Shown: positions 1 to 9,809 of the stretch, one piece after another
Numbering within the stretch: the stretch's first letter is position 1
Layout: the number at the start of each line of letters is the position of its first letter
Assembly (NCBI RefSeq): GCF_000152905.1
Contig: NZ_CH672416.1
Span: forward strand, 424,721-488,720
DNA: 64,000 nucleotides
Source of the DNA: Nitrobacter sp. Nb-311A
GTDB taxonomy: Bacteria > Pseudomonadota > Alphaproteobacteria > Rhizobiales > Xanthobacteraceae
Direction of reading: 5' to 3'
Program-made: the position numbers and the translations under genes
The notes under the pieces: generated by a model
What the model saw: the letters and a program-made list of their open reading frames with translations, nothing else
Told to the model about the DNA's origin: nothing
Database searches by the model: none

Positions 1-43
1 TTATCGGAAATTAACCCGCTTTTCAGTAAACCGGAGAAGGCTA

Positions 44-70
44 CCTTCGCGTTACGGCAAAACGCGAAGG
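44..70. other. Perfect inverted repeat in the leader of the first gene
   Basis: CCTTCGCGTT at 44-53 and AACGCGAAGG at 61-70 form a perfect 10-base-pair stem with a 7-base loop, ending 43 bases before the first start codon. There is no run of T after it, so it is not an obvious terminator for that direction. It could be the 3' end of an upstream unit or a leader structure. Confidence 0.5.
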
Positions 71-113
71 CAGCAGGACGTAACGCATCCGATTCGACTC
101 GCTGGAATTATCC

Positions 114-1247
114 ATGGCCGAAGCAGCCTCGACAGCGCTCATCGCGGAACTGGAAAGTGCGGTGAAGGGCGGCTCATCCGAGCGGCGGCTCCAGATGCTT
201 CGCCAGGTCACCGACCTGTTCCTGTCCGATGCCGACCGGCTCAATGAAAACCAGATCGGCGTCTTCGATGATGTTCTCGTCCGGCTGATGGAGCAGATGG
301 AGGCGCGCGCGCTGGCGCAACTCAGTACCCACCTTTCGGGGTCAAGTCTCGCGCCGAAGGAGACCGTCCGGCAACTTGCGTATCATCAGGATGCGTCGGT
401 CGCGGTACCGGTTTTGACAAAATCAGCCAGACTGTCTGACGGCGACCTGATTGAAATCGCGAGTCTGCGCGGACCTCAGCACCTGCTCGCCATATCGCAT
501 CGCGATACCCTGAGCGAAGGAGTGACCGACGTACTGCTCAAACGCGGCGACTCGCGGGTCTCTCATACGCTGGCGAAGAATGCGGGCGCGCGTTTCTCCG
601 AACTCGGCTACGCGGTGCTGGTTGAAAGCTCCCAAAAGGATGATACGCTCGCCGAGAAGCTCGGGCTGCGGCTGGACATCCCGCTCAAGGTGCTCCGCGA
701 GCTTCTGTCGCGAGCCAGCGCGGCGGTGCGAGAGCGTCTGCTCAAGGCCGCGCCCCCTGAAATGCGGGCGAGGATACAGGCCGCGATTCAATCAGTGGTC
801 GAGCAGATCGCCTCCCCCGGCCTGGCGCCGGTCAACTACGCCGAATCGGAGTCGATGGTCCTTGCCCTGAACCGGGCCGGAAAACTCGGCGATCAAACCA
901 TCAACCGGTTTGCGATACAAAACGAGTATACCCACATTATTGCCGCGCTCTCGCTTTTGAACTCGGTGAAAATCGAAGCGATCGAGCCGCTGATCACCAA
1001 CCCCCGCCCCGATGGATTGATCGTCGCCTGCAAGGCCGCACGGCTGAACTGGTCAACGACCAATATGATTCTCCGCAATCGCCCGCATTGCCGTCCTCTG
1101 ACCAGACAGGAATTCGAGAGCGGTCGCGAAGTGTTCGATGCGCTTTCTCTGTCATCAGCGCAACGCACCATCCGGTTCTGGTCCGCACGCGGCTCGGCGA
1201 AAAAGGCCGATGCACCAGACACGGCGGTCGCCGTTTCGGATATCTGA
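114..1247 (+). CDS. DUF2336 domain-containing protein
   Basis: A 377-residue soluble protein of the alphaproteobacterial DUF2336 family. It is mostly helical, with a repeat-like pattern (short helices punctuated by Leu/Ala) over residues 1-330, no signal peptide and no membrane segment. The biochemical role of the family is not established. The stop codon lies three bases before the start of a PilZ-domain gene, so the two are almost certainly cotranscribed, which suggests (inference) a link to cyclic-di-GMP signalling or cell-surface behaviour. The ATG at 114 is the first methionine of the conserved N-terminus; its ribosome site is weak. The family call rests on my recognition of the N-terminal sequence. 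Confidence 0.8.
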   Translation: MAEAASTALIAELESAVKGGSSERRLQMLRQVTDLFLSDADRLNENQIGVFDDVLVRLMEQMEARALAQLSTHLSGSSLAPKETVRQLAYHQDASVAVPVLTKSARLSDGDLIEIASLRGPQHLLAISHRDTLSEGVTDVLLKRGDSRVSHTLAKNAGARFSELGYAVLVESSQKDDTLAEKLGLRLDIPLKVLRELLSRASAAVRERLLKAAPPEMRARIQAAIQSVVEQIASPGLAPVNYAESESMVLALNRAGKLGDQTINRFAIQNEYTHIIAALSLLNSVKIEAIEPLITNPRPDGLIVACKAARLNWSTTNMILRNRPHCRPLTRQEFESGREVFDALSLSSAQRTIRFWSARGSAKKADAPDTAVAVSDI

Positions 1248-1250
1248 GCC

Positions 1251-1574
1251 ATGAGCTGGGACAGTCGAAAAGCGGATCGGGTGGCATTCGCCACAGGCTA
1301 CGCCGTCCTGATGATGGGAATCGATGGAACGTGGCAACGGCCATGCACCATGCTGGACATCTCCAACAACGGCGCGCGCCTTCAGGTGAAGGACTCGATC
1401 GAAGGACTCAACCTCAAGGAATTCTTCCTGCTGTTATCATCGACCGGCCTCGCCTTTCGTCGCTGTGAACTCGTCCGCGTCAATGGCGACGAGATTGGCG
1501 TCAAATTCGTTGAGGACAAGGTACCGGGCAATTTCAAGAAGAAAGGCCGGGCGCCTGCCAAATCCGATTCGTGA
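1251..1574 (+). CDS. PilZ domain protein
   Basis: A 107-residue single-domain protein. The two signature elements for cyclic-di-GMP binding are visible: an RxxxR motif (RKADR) near residue 5 and DxSxxG (DISNNG) near residue 37. The ligand-binding residues therefore appear intact, unlike in degenerate PilZ proteins. The ATG is three bases after the DUF2336 stop, so translation is probably coupled. PilZ proteins act as cytoplasmic cyclic-di-GMP receptors; the target here is unknown, and the DUF2336 partner is the obvious candidate. The C-terminus is Lys-rich. Confidence 0.88.
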   Translation: MSWDSRKADRVAFATGYAVLMMGIDGTWQRPCTMLDISNNGARLQVKDSIEGLNLKEFFLLLSSTGLAFRRCELVRVNGDEIGVKFVEDKVPGNFKKKGRAPAKSDS

Positions 1575-1652
1575 CGAGATCCGCGCGGCGATCCACGCTC
1601 GTTCTCCCCCATTGATTCTGTTAATAGCGGGAAAGCTCCATGCGCCCGCCTT

Positions 1653-1671
1653 GTTCTGATTTCATCAGAAC
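1653..1671. terminator. Hairpin between convergent genes
   Basis: GTTCTGAT, a TTC loop and ATCAGAAC form a perfect 8-bp stem between the PilZ gene and the convergent CNNM/CBS gene. The same TTCTGAT/ATCAGAA hairpin occurs inside the dispersed palindromic repeats at 3247-3272 and 9783-9800. There is no strong T tract, so a terminator role is inferred from position. Confidence 0.35.
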
Positions 1672-1700
1672 CTTCGCGAATCGCGAGCCACTCACAACTG

Positions 1701-3053
1701 TCAGGACATCGTTCCTGTCCGTTTCGGCCTGCTCTCGATTGCCTCCCCGCCACGCGGCACCGGCTGGATGCGCAGCGCCGTGATGCGGTTGCGTTCGCGC
1801 CGCAAAACCCTGAAGCGAAAGCCGTAAAAGGTAAAATTCTGGCCACGTTCCGGGATCGAGCGCGCCTCGTGAATCACGAGGCCTGCGATGGTGGTCGCCT
1901 CCTCGTCCGGAAGATGCCAGTCCATGGCGCGATTGAGATCCCGGATCGGCACCGAACCATCCACCACCACCGAACCGTCGGCTTGTTGCCGAACGCCGGC
2001 TACGACCACGTCGTGCTCGTCGGATATATCACCCACGATCTCCTCGAGAACGTCTTCCAGCGTCACCATGCCCTCGACTTCGCCGTATTCGTCGACCACC
2101 AGCGCGAAGTGAGTCTTGCGACGACGAAACGCCTTAAGCTGATCGGACACTGGACGCATTTCCGGCACGAACCAGGGCGGCAGCGCAATCGCGTTGAAGT
2201 TAATGCTGGCCACATCGCCCTCCGAGGCGTGGATCGCCCGCAAGAGATCCTTGGCGTGGAGCACACCGACAATGTTCTCCGGCTTGTCGCGCCAGAGCGG
2301 AATGCGGGTATATTCGCTGGCAAGCACTTCGCGGACCAGCTCCTCGGGAGGCAAGTCGGCATTGATCGTCACCATCGCGGTGCGGTGAACCATCACGTCT
2401 GACACCGCGAGATCGCCGAAGCGGAACACATTCTGAATGTATTCGGCCTCGCCGCTTTCGATTCCGCCGTGCTCGGCGGACTCACCGATCAGCCCTTCGA
2501 TCTCCGCGCCGGTCAAGACGTCATGTTGCAGGACTTCCCTGACGCGCAGCGCGCGCAAAATGGCGCGCGAGGCCGCATTGAGCAGCCAGTTCAGCGGATA
2601 AAACAGGACATAGGAGGCACGGAGCGGATAGGCGATCCACTGCGACACAGGCTCCGGCTGCCGGATCGCCAAGGTCTTCGGCACCTGCTCGCCGATTACG
2701 ATGTGCAGCGACGAGAATACAAGAAATCCGGTCAGGAACGCGGTCAAATGCAGCGCCGGTTCCGGCATGCCGAGCGGCTTCAGTAGAGGAGCGAGCAGCG
2801 CCTCCACCGTTGGCTCGCCAACCCAGCCGAGGCCGAGAGACGCCATGGTGATGCCGAGCTGGCAGCAGGCGAGATAGGCCTCGATATTGCCCATGATGTC
2901 GCGCATCAGCCGCGCGCCGAACTGACCGCGCTCCACCATTGCCTTGACTCGATAGCCGCGGCTTTTCACCAGCGCGAATTCCGCCGCGACAAAGAATCCG
3001 TTCGCCGCGAGCAGCAGCAAGGCGAGCAGTATCTGCAGGAAAGTCGAACTCAT
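1701..3053 (-). CDS. Hemolysin-family protein (CNNM, CBS pair, CorC/HlyC domain)
   Basis: A 450-residue inner-membrane protein. Residues about 1-190 form the DUF21/CNNM transmembrane domain, starting with a hydrophobic helix (ILLALLLLAANGFFVAAEF). Residues about 210-330 are a CBS-domain pair with the DEYGEVEGMVTLEDVLEEIV signature, and about 345-430 are the CorC_HlyC C-terminal domain. Relatives transport or regulate divalent cations such as Mg2+/Co2+; the old name hemolysin is historical. The length is normal. The gene lies downstream of aroB on the same strand but is separated from it by a palindromic repeat of about 110 bases, so it may have its own promoter. The substrate cannot be told from sequence. 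Confidence 0.88.
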   Translation of the reverse strand: MSSTFLQILLALLLLAANGFFVAAEFALVKSRGYRVKAMVERGQFGARLMRDIMGNIEAYLACCQLGITMASLGLGWVGEPTVEALLAPLLKPLGMPEPALHLTAFLTGFLVFSSLHIVIGEQVPKTLAIRQPEPVSQWIAYPLRASYVLFYPLNWLLNAASRAILRALRVREVLQHDVLTGAEIEGLIGESAEHGGIESGEAEYIQNVFRFGDLAVSDVMVHRTAMVTINADLPPEELVREVLASEYTRIPLWRDKPENIVGVLHAKDLLRAIHASEGDVASINFNAIALPPWFVPEMRPVSDQLKAFRRRKTHFALVVDEYGEVEGMVTLEDVLEEIVGDISDEHDVVVAGVRQQADGSVVVDGSVPIRDLNRAMDWHLPDEEATTIAGLVIHEARSIPERGQNFTFYGFRFRVLRRERNRITALRIQPVPRGGEAIESRPKRTGTMS

Positions 3054-3176
3054 TGCGGTCCCATGGACTTGCCGAACCTATCCGATTCTTACCATGCGCA
3101 TCCCCTCCGGCGGGTATTGCTGCGAACGTCGGAATCAAAGTTGCAGCGAGAACATTGCGACGTCGGATCAAAATAT

Positions 3177-3284
3177 TAGAGCGCTTTCGAGCGAAGCGGA
3201 TCCCGCTTCGCGTGAAGAAAACGCGTCAAAACAAGAAACGAGAGCCTCACTTCTGATGTCAATCAGAAGTGAGCATGCTCTAGA
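3177..3284. repeat. Dispersed palindromic repeat, family A (full copy)
   Basis: The first half is GCGCTTTCGAGCGAAGCGG with its partner CGCGTGAAGAAAACGCG. It is followed by a second hairpin, TCACTTCTGAT at 3247-3257 pairing with ATCAGAAGTGA at 3262-3272 (11 bp perfect). AGAGC/GCTCTAGA bound the second part. The element fills the gap between aroB and the CNNM gene and its right edge contains the aroB stop codon. Confidence 0.8.
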
Positions 3285-4431
3285 CCGGCGCGTCGGCGAG
3301 CTTGCGGGCAAGAAAATCCCGAACCATCGAGGGCTCGACATCCGACGATACGACCGCCTGACCGATCGCCTTCAGCAGAATGAAGGTCAACCGGCCGCGC
3401 TTCACCTTCTTGTCCTGCGCCATCAGCGTCATAAGCGCGTCCGCATCCGCCAGACCTTCCTGCTTGAACCCGGCGATGTCCTGCAAGCGCGTCGGCAGAC
3501 CCGCCGCCGCCAGGTGCCGCTGGATGCGGGACACATCGGCAGCCGCGATCATTCCGAGTTGCGCCGAGAGTTCGGCGGCCAGGACCATGCCGATCGAGAC
3601 ACCCTCGCCGTGATAAAGGCGCTCGCAAAATCCGGTCGCGGCTTCCAGCGCGTGGCCGAAAGTATGGCCGAGATTGAGCAGCGCACGCTCGCCCGTCTCA
3701 CGCTCATCGCGGGAGACAATGCCAGCCTTGGCGCGGCAGCTGCCGGCAACCGCCTGCTCCCGCGCAGCGCCCCCCCTGACGATATCCGCATGGCTGGCTT
3801 CCAGCCACGCGAAGAACGCTTCATCACCGAGCAGGCCGTATTTGGCGACTTCGGCATAGCCCGCGCGGAACTGGCGCGGCGACAACGTATCGAGCACGGC
3901 AGTGTCCGCGACCACCAGGATCGGCTGGTGAAAGGCGCCGACGAGGTTCTTTCCCTGCGGCGAGTTGATGCCTGTCTTGCCGCCCACGGATGAATCCACC
4001 TGCGCCAACAGTGAGGTCGGCACCTGCACGAAATCGACGCCACGGCGTACGATCGCGGCGGCGAAACCCGCGAGATCTCCGACCACGCCTCCGCCAAGCG
4101 CGACGATAAGATCGTTGCGCTCGATCCTGGCATGGATCAGTTCCTCGCAGACAAATTCGATTCCTTCATAACTCTTTGAAATCTCCCCTTCGTCGACGAT
4201 GATCCGCGACGTCGCGAGACCGGCGCCGATAAGCGACGCCTCGGTTCGCTGAAGCCAATGGGTGGCGACATATTCGTCGGTGACGATGGCGACGCGCGCG
4301 CCGGGACGCAACGTGGCGATTCGCTCGCCCAGCGACGGCAGGATGCCCCGGCCGATGACAATGTCGTAGGAACGCTCACCGAGCGCGACATCAACCGTGA
4401 TCGGATCGGGGCTTTTCAATGAAGTGGTCAT
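3280..4431 (-). CDS. aroB: 3-dehydroquinate synthase
   Basis: Second step of the shikimate pathway: DAHP to 3-dehydroquinate, NAD+ and metal dependent, cytoplasmic. The 383-residue protein shows the family motifs GGGVVGDLAGF (NAD/substrate region), DSSVGGKTGIN, and the metal ligands in AEVAKYG, LNLGHTFGHALE and YHGEG. The ATG at 4431 follows aroK by about 60 bases in the same direction, giving the usual aroK-aroB operon. The stop codon sits inside the edge of a palindromic repeat, so the 3' end of the transcript is probably structured. Confidence 0.97.
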   Translation of the reverse strand: MTTSLKSPDPITVDVALGERSYDIVIGRGILPSLGERIATLRPGARVAIVTDEYVATHWLQRTEASLIGAGLATSRIIVDEGEISKSYEGIEFVCEELIHARIERNDLIVALGGGVVGDLAGFAAAIVRRGVDFVQVPTSLLAQVDSSVGGKTGINSPQGKNLVGAFHQPILVVADTAVLDTLSPRQFRAGYAEVAKYGLLGDEAFFAWLEASHADIVRGGAAREQAVAGSCRAKAGIVSRDERETGERALLNLGHTFGHALEAATGFCERLYHGEGVSIGMVLAAELSAQLGMIAAADVSRIQRHLAAAGLPTRLQDIAGFKQEGLADADALMTLMAQDKKVKRGRLTFILLKAIGQAVVSSDVEPSMVRDFLARKLADAPV

Positions 4432-4493
4432 TGCGTGGTGTTCAATCCCCCATCAGGGTTTTTACATCGTGTTGCGTGTTTCAAAGCAGTCAT

Positions 4494-5084
4494 TTAGCCG
4501 CTGCAAAGCCTGCGATGAAGCCGGCCGACGCATTCATTGACGATCCATTCGTACGGCACGTCGCGCGAGGCGACGGTGATATCCGCCTGTTGGTAGATGG
4601 GCTCGCGCTCGGCGATAAGACGCTCGATTGTCGCGGCGGGATCGGCCGTTTTCAGCAAGGGTCTGTCGGCGCGGCGCCGGACCCGGCGCAGGATCACCTC
4701 GGCGTCCGCCTTGAGCCAGATCGAGACCGCCCGCTCGCAGAGGCGTATCCGGGTTTCATCGCGCAGCATGGCGCCGCCACCGGTCGCGAGCACGATCGGG
4801 CCGCCATTCAACAGCCGCGCGATCACGCGCGCTTCGCCATCCCGGAAGTGGGGTTCGCCATGAGTTTCGAAAATTTCGGGAATCGACATCCCGGCCGCCA
4901 GTTCGATCTCGGCGTCGGCATCGACGAATCGCATCCCAAGACGCGCCGCGAGACGTCGCCCGATGGTGGACTTGCCGGCTCCCATCATGCCGACGAGCGC
5001 CAACGACCGGCCGGCGAGCGCCGTGACAATGGCTGTCTCGGGAGATGCGCCGATGTTGGTCGGTGAAATGGTTTCGGACGCCAA
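4494..5084 (-). CDS. aroK: Shikimate kinase, probable TTG start
   Basis: Phosphorylates shikimate at O3 using ATP; cytoplasmic, directly upstream of aroB. Walker A GMMGAGKSTIGRR, the DADAEIE shikimate-binding region and ATGGGA are present. The frame stays open upstream to about 5252, but the conserved protein starts near residue LASETISPTN. I chose the TTG at 5084 because GGCAGG precedes it at ribosome-site distance and no ATG lies between it and the Walker A motif except the internal methionines of that motif. This gives 196 residues, a normal length. The start remains uncertain. Confidence 0.9.
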   Translation of the reverse strand: MASETISPTNIGASPETAIVTALAGRSLALVGMMGAGKSTIGRRLAARLGMRFVDADAEIELAAGMSIPEIFETHGEPHFRDGEARVIARLLNGGPIVLATGGGAMLRDETRIRLCERAVSIWLKADAEVILRRVRRRADRPLLKTADPAATIERLIAEREPIYQQADITVASRDVPYEWIVNECVGRLHRRLCSG

Positions 5085-5367
5085 AGGACACCTGCCGGAA
5101 CGCGGTTGCAGTCTGAAGCGGTTTTGACATTCGGCCCTTCGCCGGCGGCGAATGTCGAATCCAAAGCTTTTGACGATCCTTCTTGATCCAGACATCCAGT
5201 CAAGGGCGTTCGCTGAACGGGATGCGGTGTCAGGTTGGGACCGCCTCGTCACGATCAGCTATACTACTGTCGTCAAGGGCGTTGCCAGAGACTCTTGCGC
5301 TCCGCCTGCGAACATGTTGGTACTTGTTGCGCTCGCCTGAAGGTTAATATCGTGCTCGGGACTGCAA

Positions 5368-5514
5368 ATGCCCAGCCTGTTCCGCTTTCTGACAATCGTC
5401 GCGGTGCTCGGCGCGATCGGTTACGGCATTATTTTCGGGCTGGCGAATTTCGTCGAACCGACGCCGCGGGAAATGACGGTGACCGTCCACCCGGATAAAT
5501 TTCTCAAGAAATAG
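5368..5514 (+). CDS. Small single-span membrane protein
   Basis: A 48-residue ORF between the divergent aroK and downstream xerD. It has one hydrophobic segment (LTIVAVLGAIGYGIIFGLANF, about residues 7-27) and a short basic/polar tail ending in two lysines. Codon use matches neighbouring genes (G/C-ending codons) and the reading frame is intact. I recall similar short ORFs in this position in Bradyrhizobium relatives, sometimes misannotated as histidine kinase; there is no kinase domain here. The function is unknown; it could be a membrane-anchored accessory peptide. Confidence 0.6.
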   Translation: MPSLFRFLTIVAVLGAIGYGIIFGLANFVEPTPREMTVTVHPDKFLKK

Positions 5515-5517
5515 CTG

Positions 5518-5623
5518 CTAGAGCTATTCCGGCTTTGACGGAATCCAAGCCGGGCTCCAGCTTTTTGTTTTGACGCGTTTTCTTGACGCGAACAGGTCAT
5601 TCACTTCGCTCGAAAACGCTATA
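5518..5623. repeat. Palindromic repeat, family A (inverse orientation)
   Basis: It starts with CTAGAGC and a GGCTTTGACGGAATCCAAGCC-type hairpin, followed by TTTTGACGCGTTTTCTTGACGCGAAC and CACTTCGCTCGAAAACGCTATA. It lies between the 48-residue ORF and xerD and ends ten bases before the xerD start. Confidence 0.75.
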
Positions 5624-5632
5624 GGCGGCGGC

Positions 5633-6592
5633 ATGACATCCGACAAAGTCTCCGACACGAAGCTGGCCGCCTTGTTTCTCGACATGCTGGCGGCCGAACA
5701 AGGCGCCGGCGAGAACACGCTCGACGCCTACCGCCGGGATCTCGAGGATTTATCCGCGTTCCTCGCCCGCGCGCGGCGGAGTTTCGTCATCGCTGACACC
5801 CAGACGCTACGAGACTACCTCAATGACCTCGACCTCAGGGGTTTCAAGTCATCGAGCGTCGCGCGGCGTCTGTCAGCGATGCGTCATCTGTTTCGTTTCC
5901 TGCTGAGCGAACGCGTCAGGAGCGACGATCCCGCGGCCATCCTTTCAGGGCCAAAACGCGGACGCAGCCTGCCGAAAATCCTGTCGATAGCCGATGTCGA
6001 CCGCCTGCTCGCGCGCGCAAAGGCGGATGCCGAATCTCCCGACATCTCACCTGCCCGGCGATTACGCGCGGCGCGGCTGTATTGCCTGCTGGAAGTGCTC
6101 TATGCCACCGGCCTGCGTGTCTCCGAACTGGTCTCCCTGCCGCTGTCGGCGGCGCGGCGCGACGCCCGCATGATCGTGGTGCGCGGCAAGGGCGGCAAGG
6201 AGCGGCTAGTGCCGCTCAACGATGCGTCGCGGCAGGCGATGGCAAACTATCTCGTCGCGATCGACGATCAGCGCGGCGCGGGCAAAACTGCGGCGACACG
6301 ACCGAAATGGCTGTTTCCGTCGTTCGGCGATAGCGGCCACCTGACGCGCCAGCACTTTGCGCGTGAGCTGAAGGAACTCGCGGCGGCGGCCGGTCTCGCG
6401 CCCCGGCTGGTCTCGCCGCACGTGCTGCGCCATGCCTTCGCAAGCCATCTGCTGCATAACGGCGCGGACCTGCGGATCGTGCAGACATTGCTCGGCCATA
6501 CCGACATCTCGACCACGCAAATCTATACCCACGTCGTAGAAGAGCGCCTGAAAAGCCTGGTGCGCGACCTGCACCCGTTAGCGGAAGCCTGA
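5633..6592 (+). CDS. xerD: Site-specific tyrosine recombinase XerD
   Basis: Resolves chromosome dimers at dif with XerC. The start is ATG 5633 (319 residues); the frame is open further upstream, but that part is encoded by the palindromic repeat. An N-terminal SAM-like core-binding domain (about residues 10-95) precedes a catalytic domain with all active residues visible: Arg in ATGLRVSEL, Lys in [11 protein letters not shown], His and Arg in [12 protein letters not shown], His in LLGHTDIS, and Tyr in TTQIYTHV. The position next to aroK/aroB is usual in this group. Confidence 0.95.
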   Translation: MTSDKVSDTKLAALFLDMLAAEQGAGENTLDAYRRDLEDLSAFLARARRSFVIADTQTLRDYLNDLDLRGFKSSSVARRLSAMRHLFRFLLSERVRSDDPAAILSGPKRGRSLPKILSIADVDRLLARAKADAESPDISPARRLRAARLYCLLEVLYATGLRVSELVSLPLSAARRDARMIVVRGKGGKERLVPLNDASRQAMANYLVAIDDQRGAGKTAATRPKWLFPSFGDSGHLTRQHFARELKELAAAAGLAPRLVSPHVLRHAFASHLLHNGADLRIVQTLLGHTDISTTQIYTHVVEERLKSLVRDLHPLAEA

Positions 6593-6833
6593 CCGGCCGC
6601 GTAGACGCAGACGCTTTCGAACAGACATCGCAACCCCGGCCCCGACGTCCGCACCCTCGCTTCGCCCTTGACTTAACGCCAATCAGCCGCGAAAGAGCGC
6701 TCGCGCCCAACCGCGCCGAACCAGCTCTCGGGCGTCCAGTCTCTCCCGCCTCCTAAATATTTGACAAAAATGACTTTTCTCTATCCGATCGATAGATTTC
6801 GCCTCCACGCGCCTTCGTCTCTATACTGCTGGA

Positions 6834-7796
<963 letters not shown>

Positions 7797-8102
7797 GCAG
7801 GGTGCTTCGTCACGTCTGGCGACACGAATTCATGCCTCTCCGATCACAGGCAAGCGGGAGTTTGCCCCCCGGCGTATCATGGCCGTTCCGGAACATGGCT
7901 TTTCGGGAAGTCGCCGGATCGCCCTAATTCAGCCTCGCGGGGAATATTTAATCTCCATTCACCATCGAAGCCAGTGTTCGCCTCGTTCGGTTCCGCTCGG
8001 CTTGCGGTCACGCAGGCTTAAGGATAATATTTTATTCAATGGCTTGGGGCAGGATGCCATGAATGGGGGTGCAGGCTTGCCTGTCTCTTGCGGAGCTTTG
8101 CT
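7797..8102. other. Intergenic region with AT-rich patch
   Basis: 306 bases between accA and the L,D-transpeptidase gene. I see no coding frame or repeat. The only distinctive part is an A/T-rich stretch near 8020-8040 that may hold the promoter of the downstream gene. Confidence 0.5.
8002..8030 (+). promoter_or_regulatory. Possible promoter of the L,D-transpeptidase gene
   Basis: TTGCGG at 8002-8007 and TAATAT at 8025-8030 are 17 bases apart, and the -10-like element sits in the only A/T-rich patch of this intergenic region. Both match the sigma-70 consensus imperfectly (3 of 6 and 4 of 6), so this is a weak call. Confidence 0.28.
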
Positions 8103-9578
8103 GTGATCAGTCGCTCGACCGCTCGCGCGATCATGACCTTGGCCGCGCTGACGGGCGGAACGCTTCTGGCCGGCTGCAACACCGACGACGCCTCGCTCGC
8201 GAGCAACGCCAAGGCCAACCGGCCGGTTCCCCCCAAGCTCGTCGCTGCCATGACCGCGAAGGACATGGAACTGCAATCGCCGATCCTGATCCGCCTCTTC
8301 AAGCAGGAGGCCGAGCTCGAAGTCTGGAAGCAGGACCGATCGGGCAAGTTCGCACTGCTCAAGATCTACCCGATTTGCCGCTGGTCCGGCGATCTTGGCC
8401 CCAAGACGCGTGAGGGAGACCGTCAGGCTCCGGAAGGATTCTACAGTATCACGCCCGCGCAGATGAACCCACGCTCCTCCTATTATCTCTCGTTCAACAC
8501 CGGCTACCCCAACGAGTTCGACAAGTCATTGGGACGCACCGGTTCGCAATTGATGGTGCATGGCGACTGCTCCTCGCGCGGATGCTACGCCATGACCGAC
8601 GAGCAGATTGCCGAAATCTACGCCGTCGGCCGGGAGTCATTCTTCGGCGGTCAGCGCGCCTTCCAGCTTCAAGCCTATCCGTTCCGCATGACGGCTGCGA
8701 ACCTTGCGAAGCACCGCAACAATCCGAACATGCCGTTCTGGAAGATGATCAAGGAAGGCAACGATCATTTCGAAGTGACGCGTCAAGAGCCGAAGGTCGC
8801 ATTCTGCGAGCATAAGTACGTGTTCGATCCGGCGCCTCCGCCCGGCTCAACCCGGCCGCTTGAGTTCAACGCCTCGGCGAGATGTCCGGCCTATGCGGTG
8901 CCTGACGACATCGCAAGCGCCGTACGCGAGAAGCAGCAGCGCGACAACGCCGAAATCGCCAACCTGATCTCGAAAGGATCGCCGGTCGCCAAGCTCAACA
9001 CCGGAATCGACGGCGGTATGAACCGAGTGTTCGCCGCCAAGCTGCCGCAAGGTCAGACGGGGCTTTCAGATCCCGTGGAACCCGGCCTGAGGGCCGCGGC
9101 GTTTTCGCCGGCACCCGGCACGATTCCGCCGACGGTCAACCCGCCGCGCAATTCAGCGGCAGCGACGGTTACGACCTCATACGAACCGGAGACCGACGTG
9201 ACAAGGCCGTCGTCATCTCTGCTCGCCCCTTCCAAGCCGAACAACATCTTCACCAACCTCGCCCGCAAGATTGGTTTCGGAGACGCCGACACGACTGCCA
9301 CAACCAAAGGCTCTGTTTCGGCTTCGGCCAAAGAATCTGCTCCGGCCAGACCGAAGGCCGCAACTCCGGCGCGAAGCGCTCGGTCGCGCCCGACCGTGGC
9401 GAAACACGCAACGCCTAAACCGGCAGAGAAGACGGCCCGAAAGGCGGCCAAGCCCGAACACGTCGCGACCGCGCGTCCGCAATCCAGATCAGCGGAGACG
9501 GTGGCCACACCGACTCCGAGCACCGCGCCGGTGGCGTCAACGGGCTCGTTCGACAGCCGCTTCTCGGCGTTCCGCTAG
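8103..9578 (+). CDS. L,D-transpeptidase lipoprotein (YafK/YkuD family) with long disordered tail
   Basis: Peptidoglycan cross-linking or anchoring enzyme exported to the periplasm. The start is GTG 8103, with GGAG seven bases before it; a TTG 15 bases upstream is less likely. An N-terminal lipoprotein signal ends in LLAGC near residue 24. The catalytic YkuD domain lies at about residues 55-240 with the active-site motif HGDCSSRGC. Residues about 285-491 are a low-complexity tail rich in Ala, Pro, Ser, Thr and Lys, which may span to or bind the wall. The gene is monocistronic, followed by two palindromic repeats. It could make 3-3 cross-links or attach an outer-membrane protein to the wall; sequence does not decide. 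Confidence 0.88.
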   Translation: MISRSTARAIMTLAALTGGTLLAGCNTDDASLASNAKANRPVPPKLVAAMTAKDMELQSPILIRLFKQEAELEVWKQDRSGKFALLKIYPICRWSGDLGPKTREGDRQAPEGFYSITPAQMNPRSSYYLSFNTGYPNEFDKSLGRTGSQLMVHGDCSSRGCYAMTDEQIAEIYAVGRESFFGGQRAFQLQAYPFRMTAANLAKHRNNPNMPFWKMIKEGNDHFEVTRQEPKVAFCEHKYVFDPAPPPGSTRPLEFNASARCPAYAVPDDIASAVREKQQRDNAEIANLISKGSPVAKLNTGIDGGMNRVFAAKLPQGQTGLSDPVEPGLRAAAFSPAPGTIPPTVNPPRNSAAATVTTSYEPETDVTRPSSSLLAPSKPNNIFTNLARKIGFGDADTTATTKGSVSASAKESAPARPKAATPARSARSRPTVAKHATPKPAEKTARKAAKPEHVATARPQSRSAETVATPTPSTAPVASTGSFDSRFSAFR

Positions 9579-9628
9579 AGTCTGTTTCAACTGCGTTGAA
9601 CCGACTCGTCGCTTATATTTTTGTTTGA

Positions 9629-9673
9629 GCATGATCTTTTCCCGAAAACCGGTTTCCGGTTTTCGGGATCATG
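9629..9673. repeat. Palindromic repeat, family C
   Basis: CCCGAAAACCGG at 9641-9652 and CCGGTTTTCGGG at 9656-9667 form a perfect 12-bp stem with a TTT loop, extended by CATGATC/GATCATG outside. It lies 50 bases after the transpeptidase stop. A related copy is at about 59013-59057. It could terminate transcription of the transpeptidase gene, though no T run follows. Confidence 0.75.
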
Positions 9674-9710
9674 TCAGACCGGCGTTTTTCCCGGCCATAC
9701 GACGCGGTCT

Positions 9711-9809
9711 TAGAGCGTTTTCGAGCGAAGTGGACACCGGTTCGCGTGAAGAAAACGCGACAAAACAAAATCATAGAGCTCGTTTCTGATTCTATCAGAA
9801 GCGGCTAGG
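9711..9809. repeat. Palindromic repeat, family A (full copy)
   Basis: GCGTTTTCGAGCGAAGTGG, then CGCGTGAAGAAAACGCG, then a TTCTGATTCTATCAGAA hairpin ended by GGCTAGG. It sits in the 388-base gap between the transpeptidase gene and the convergent secA 3' end. A degraded fragment with TTCACCCGAACCCGTATCC and GCGAAAACGC follows at about 9870-9925. No gene is seen in this gap. Confidence 0.8.

Noticed and set aside
6761..6789. Promoter of accA at a perfect TTGACA
   Set aside because: No acceptable -10 lies 16-18 bases downstream (best is TATCCG at 15), so the match may be chance.
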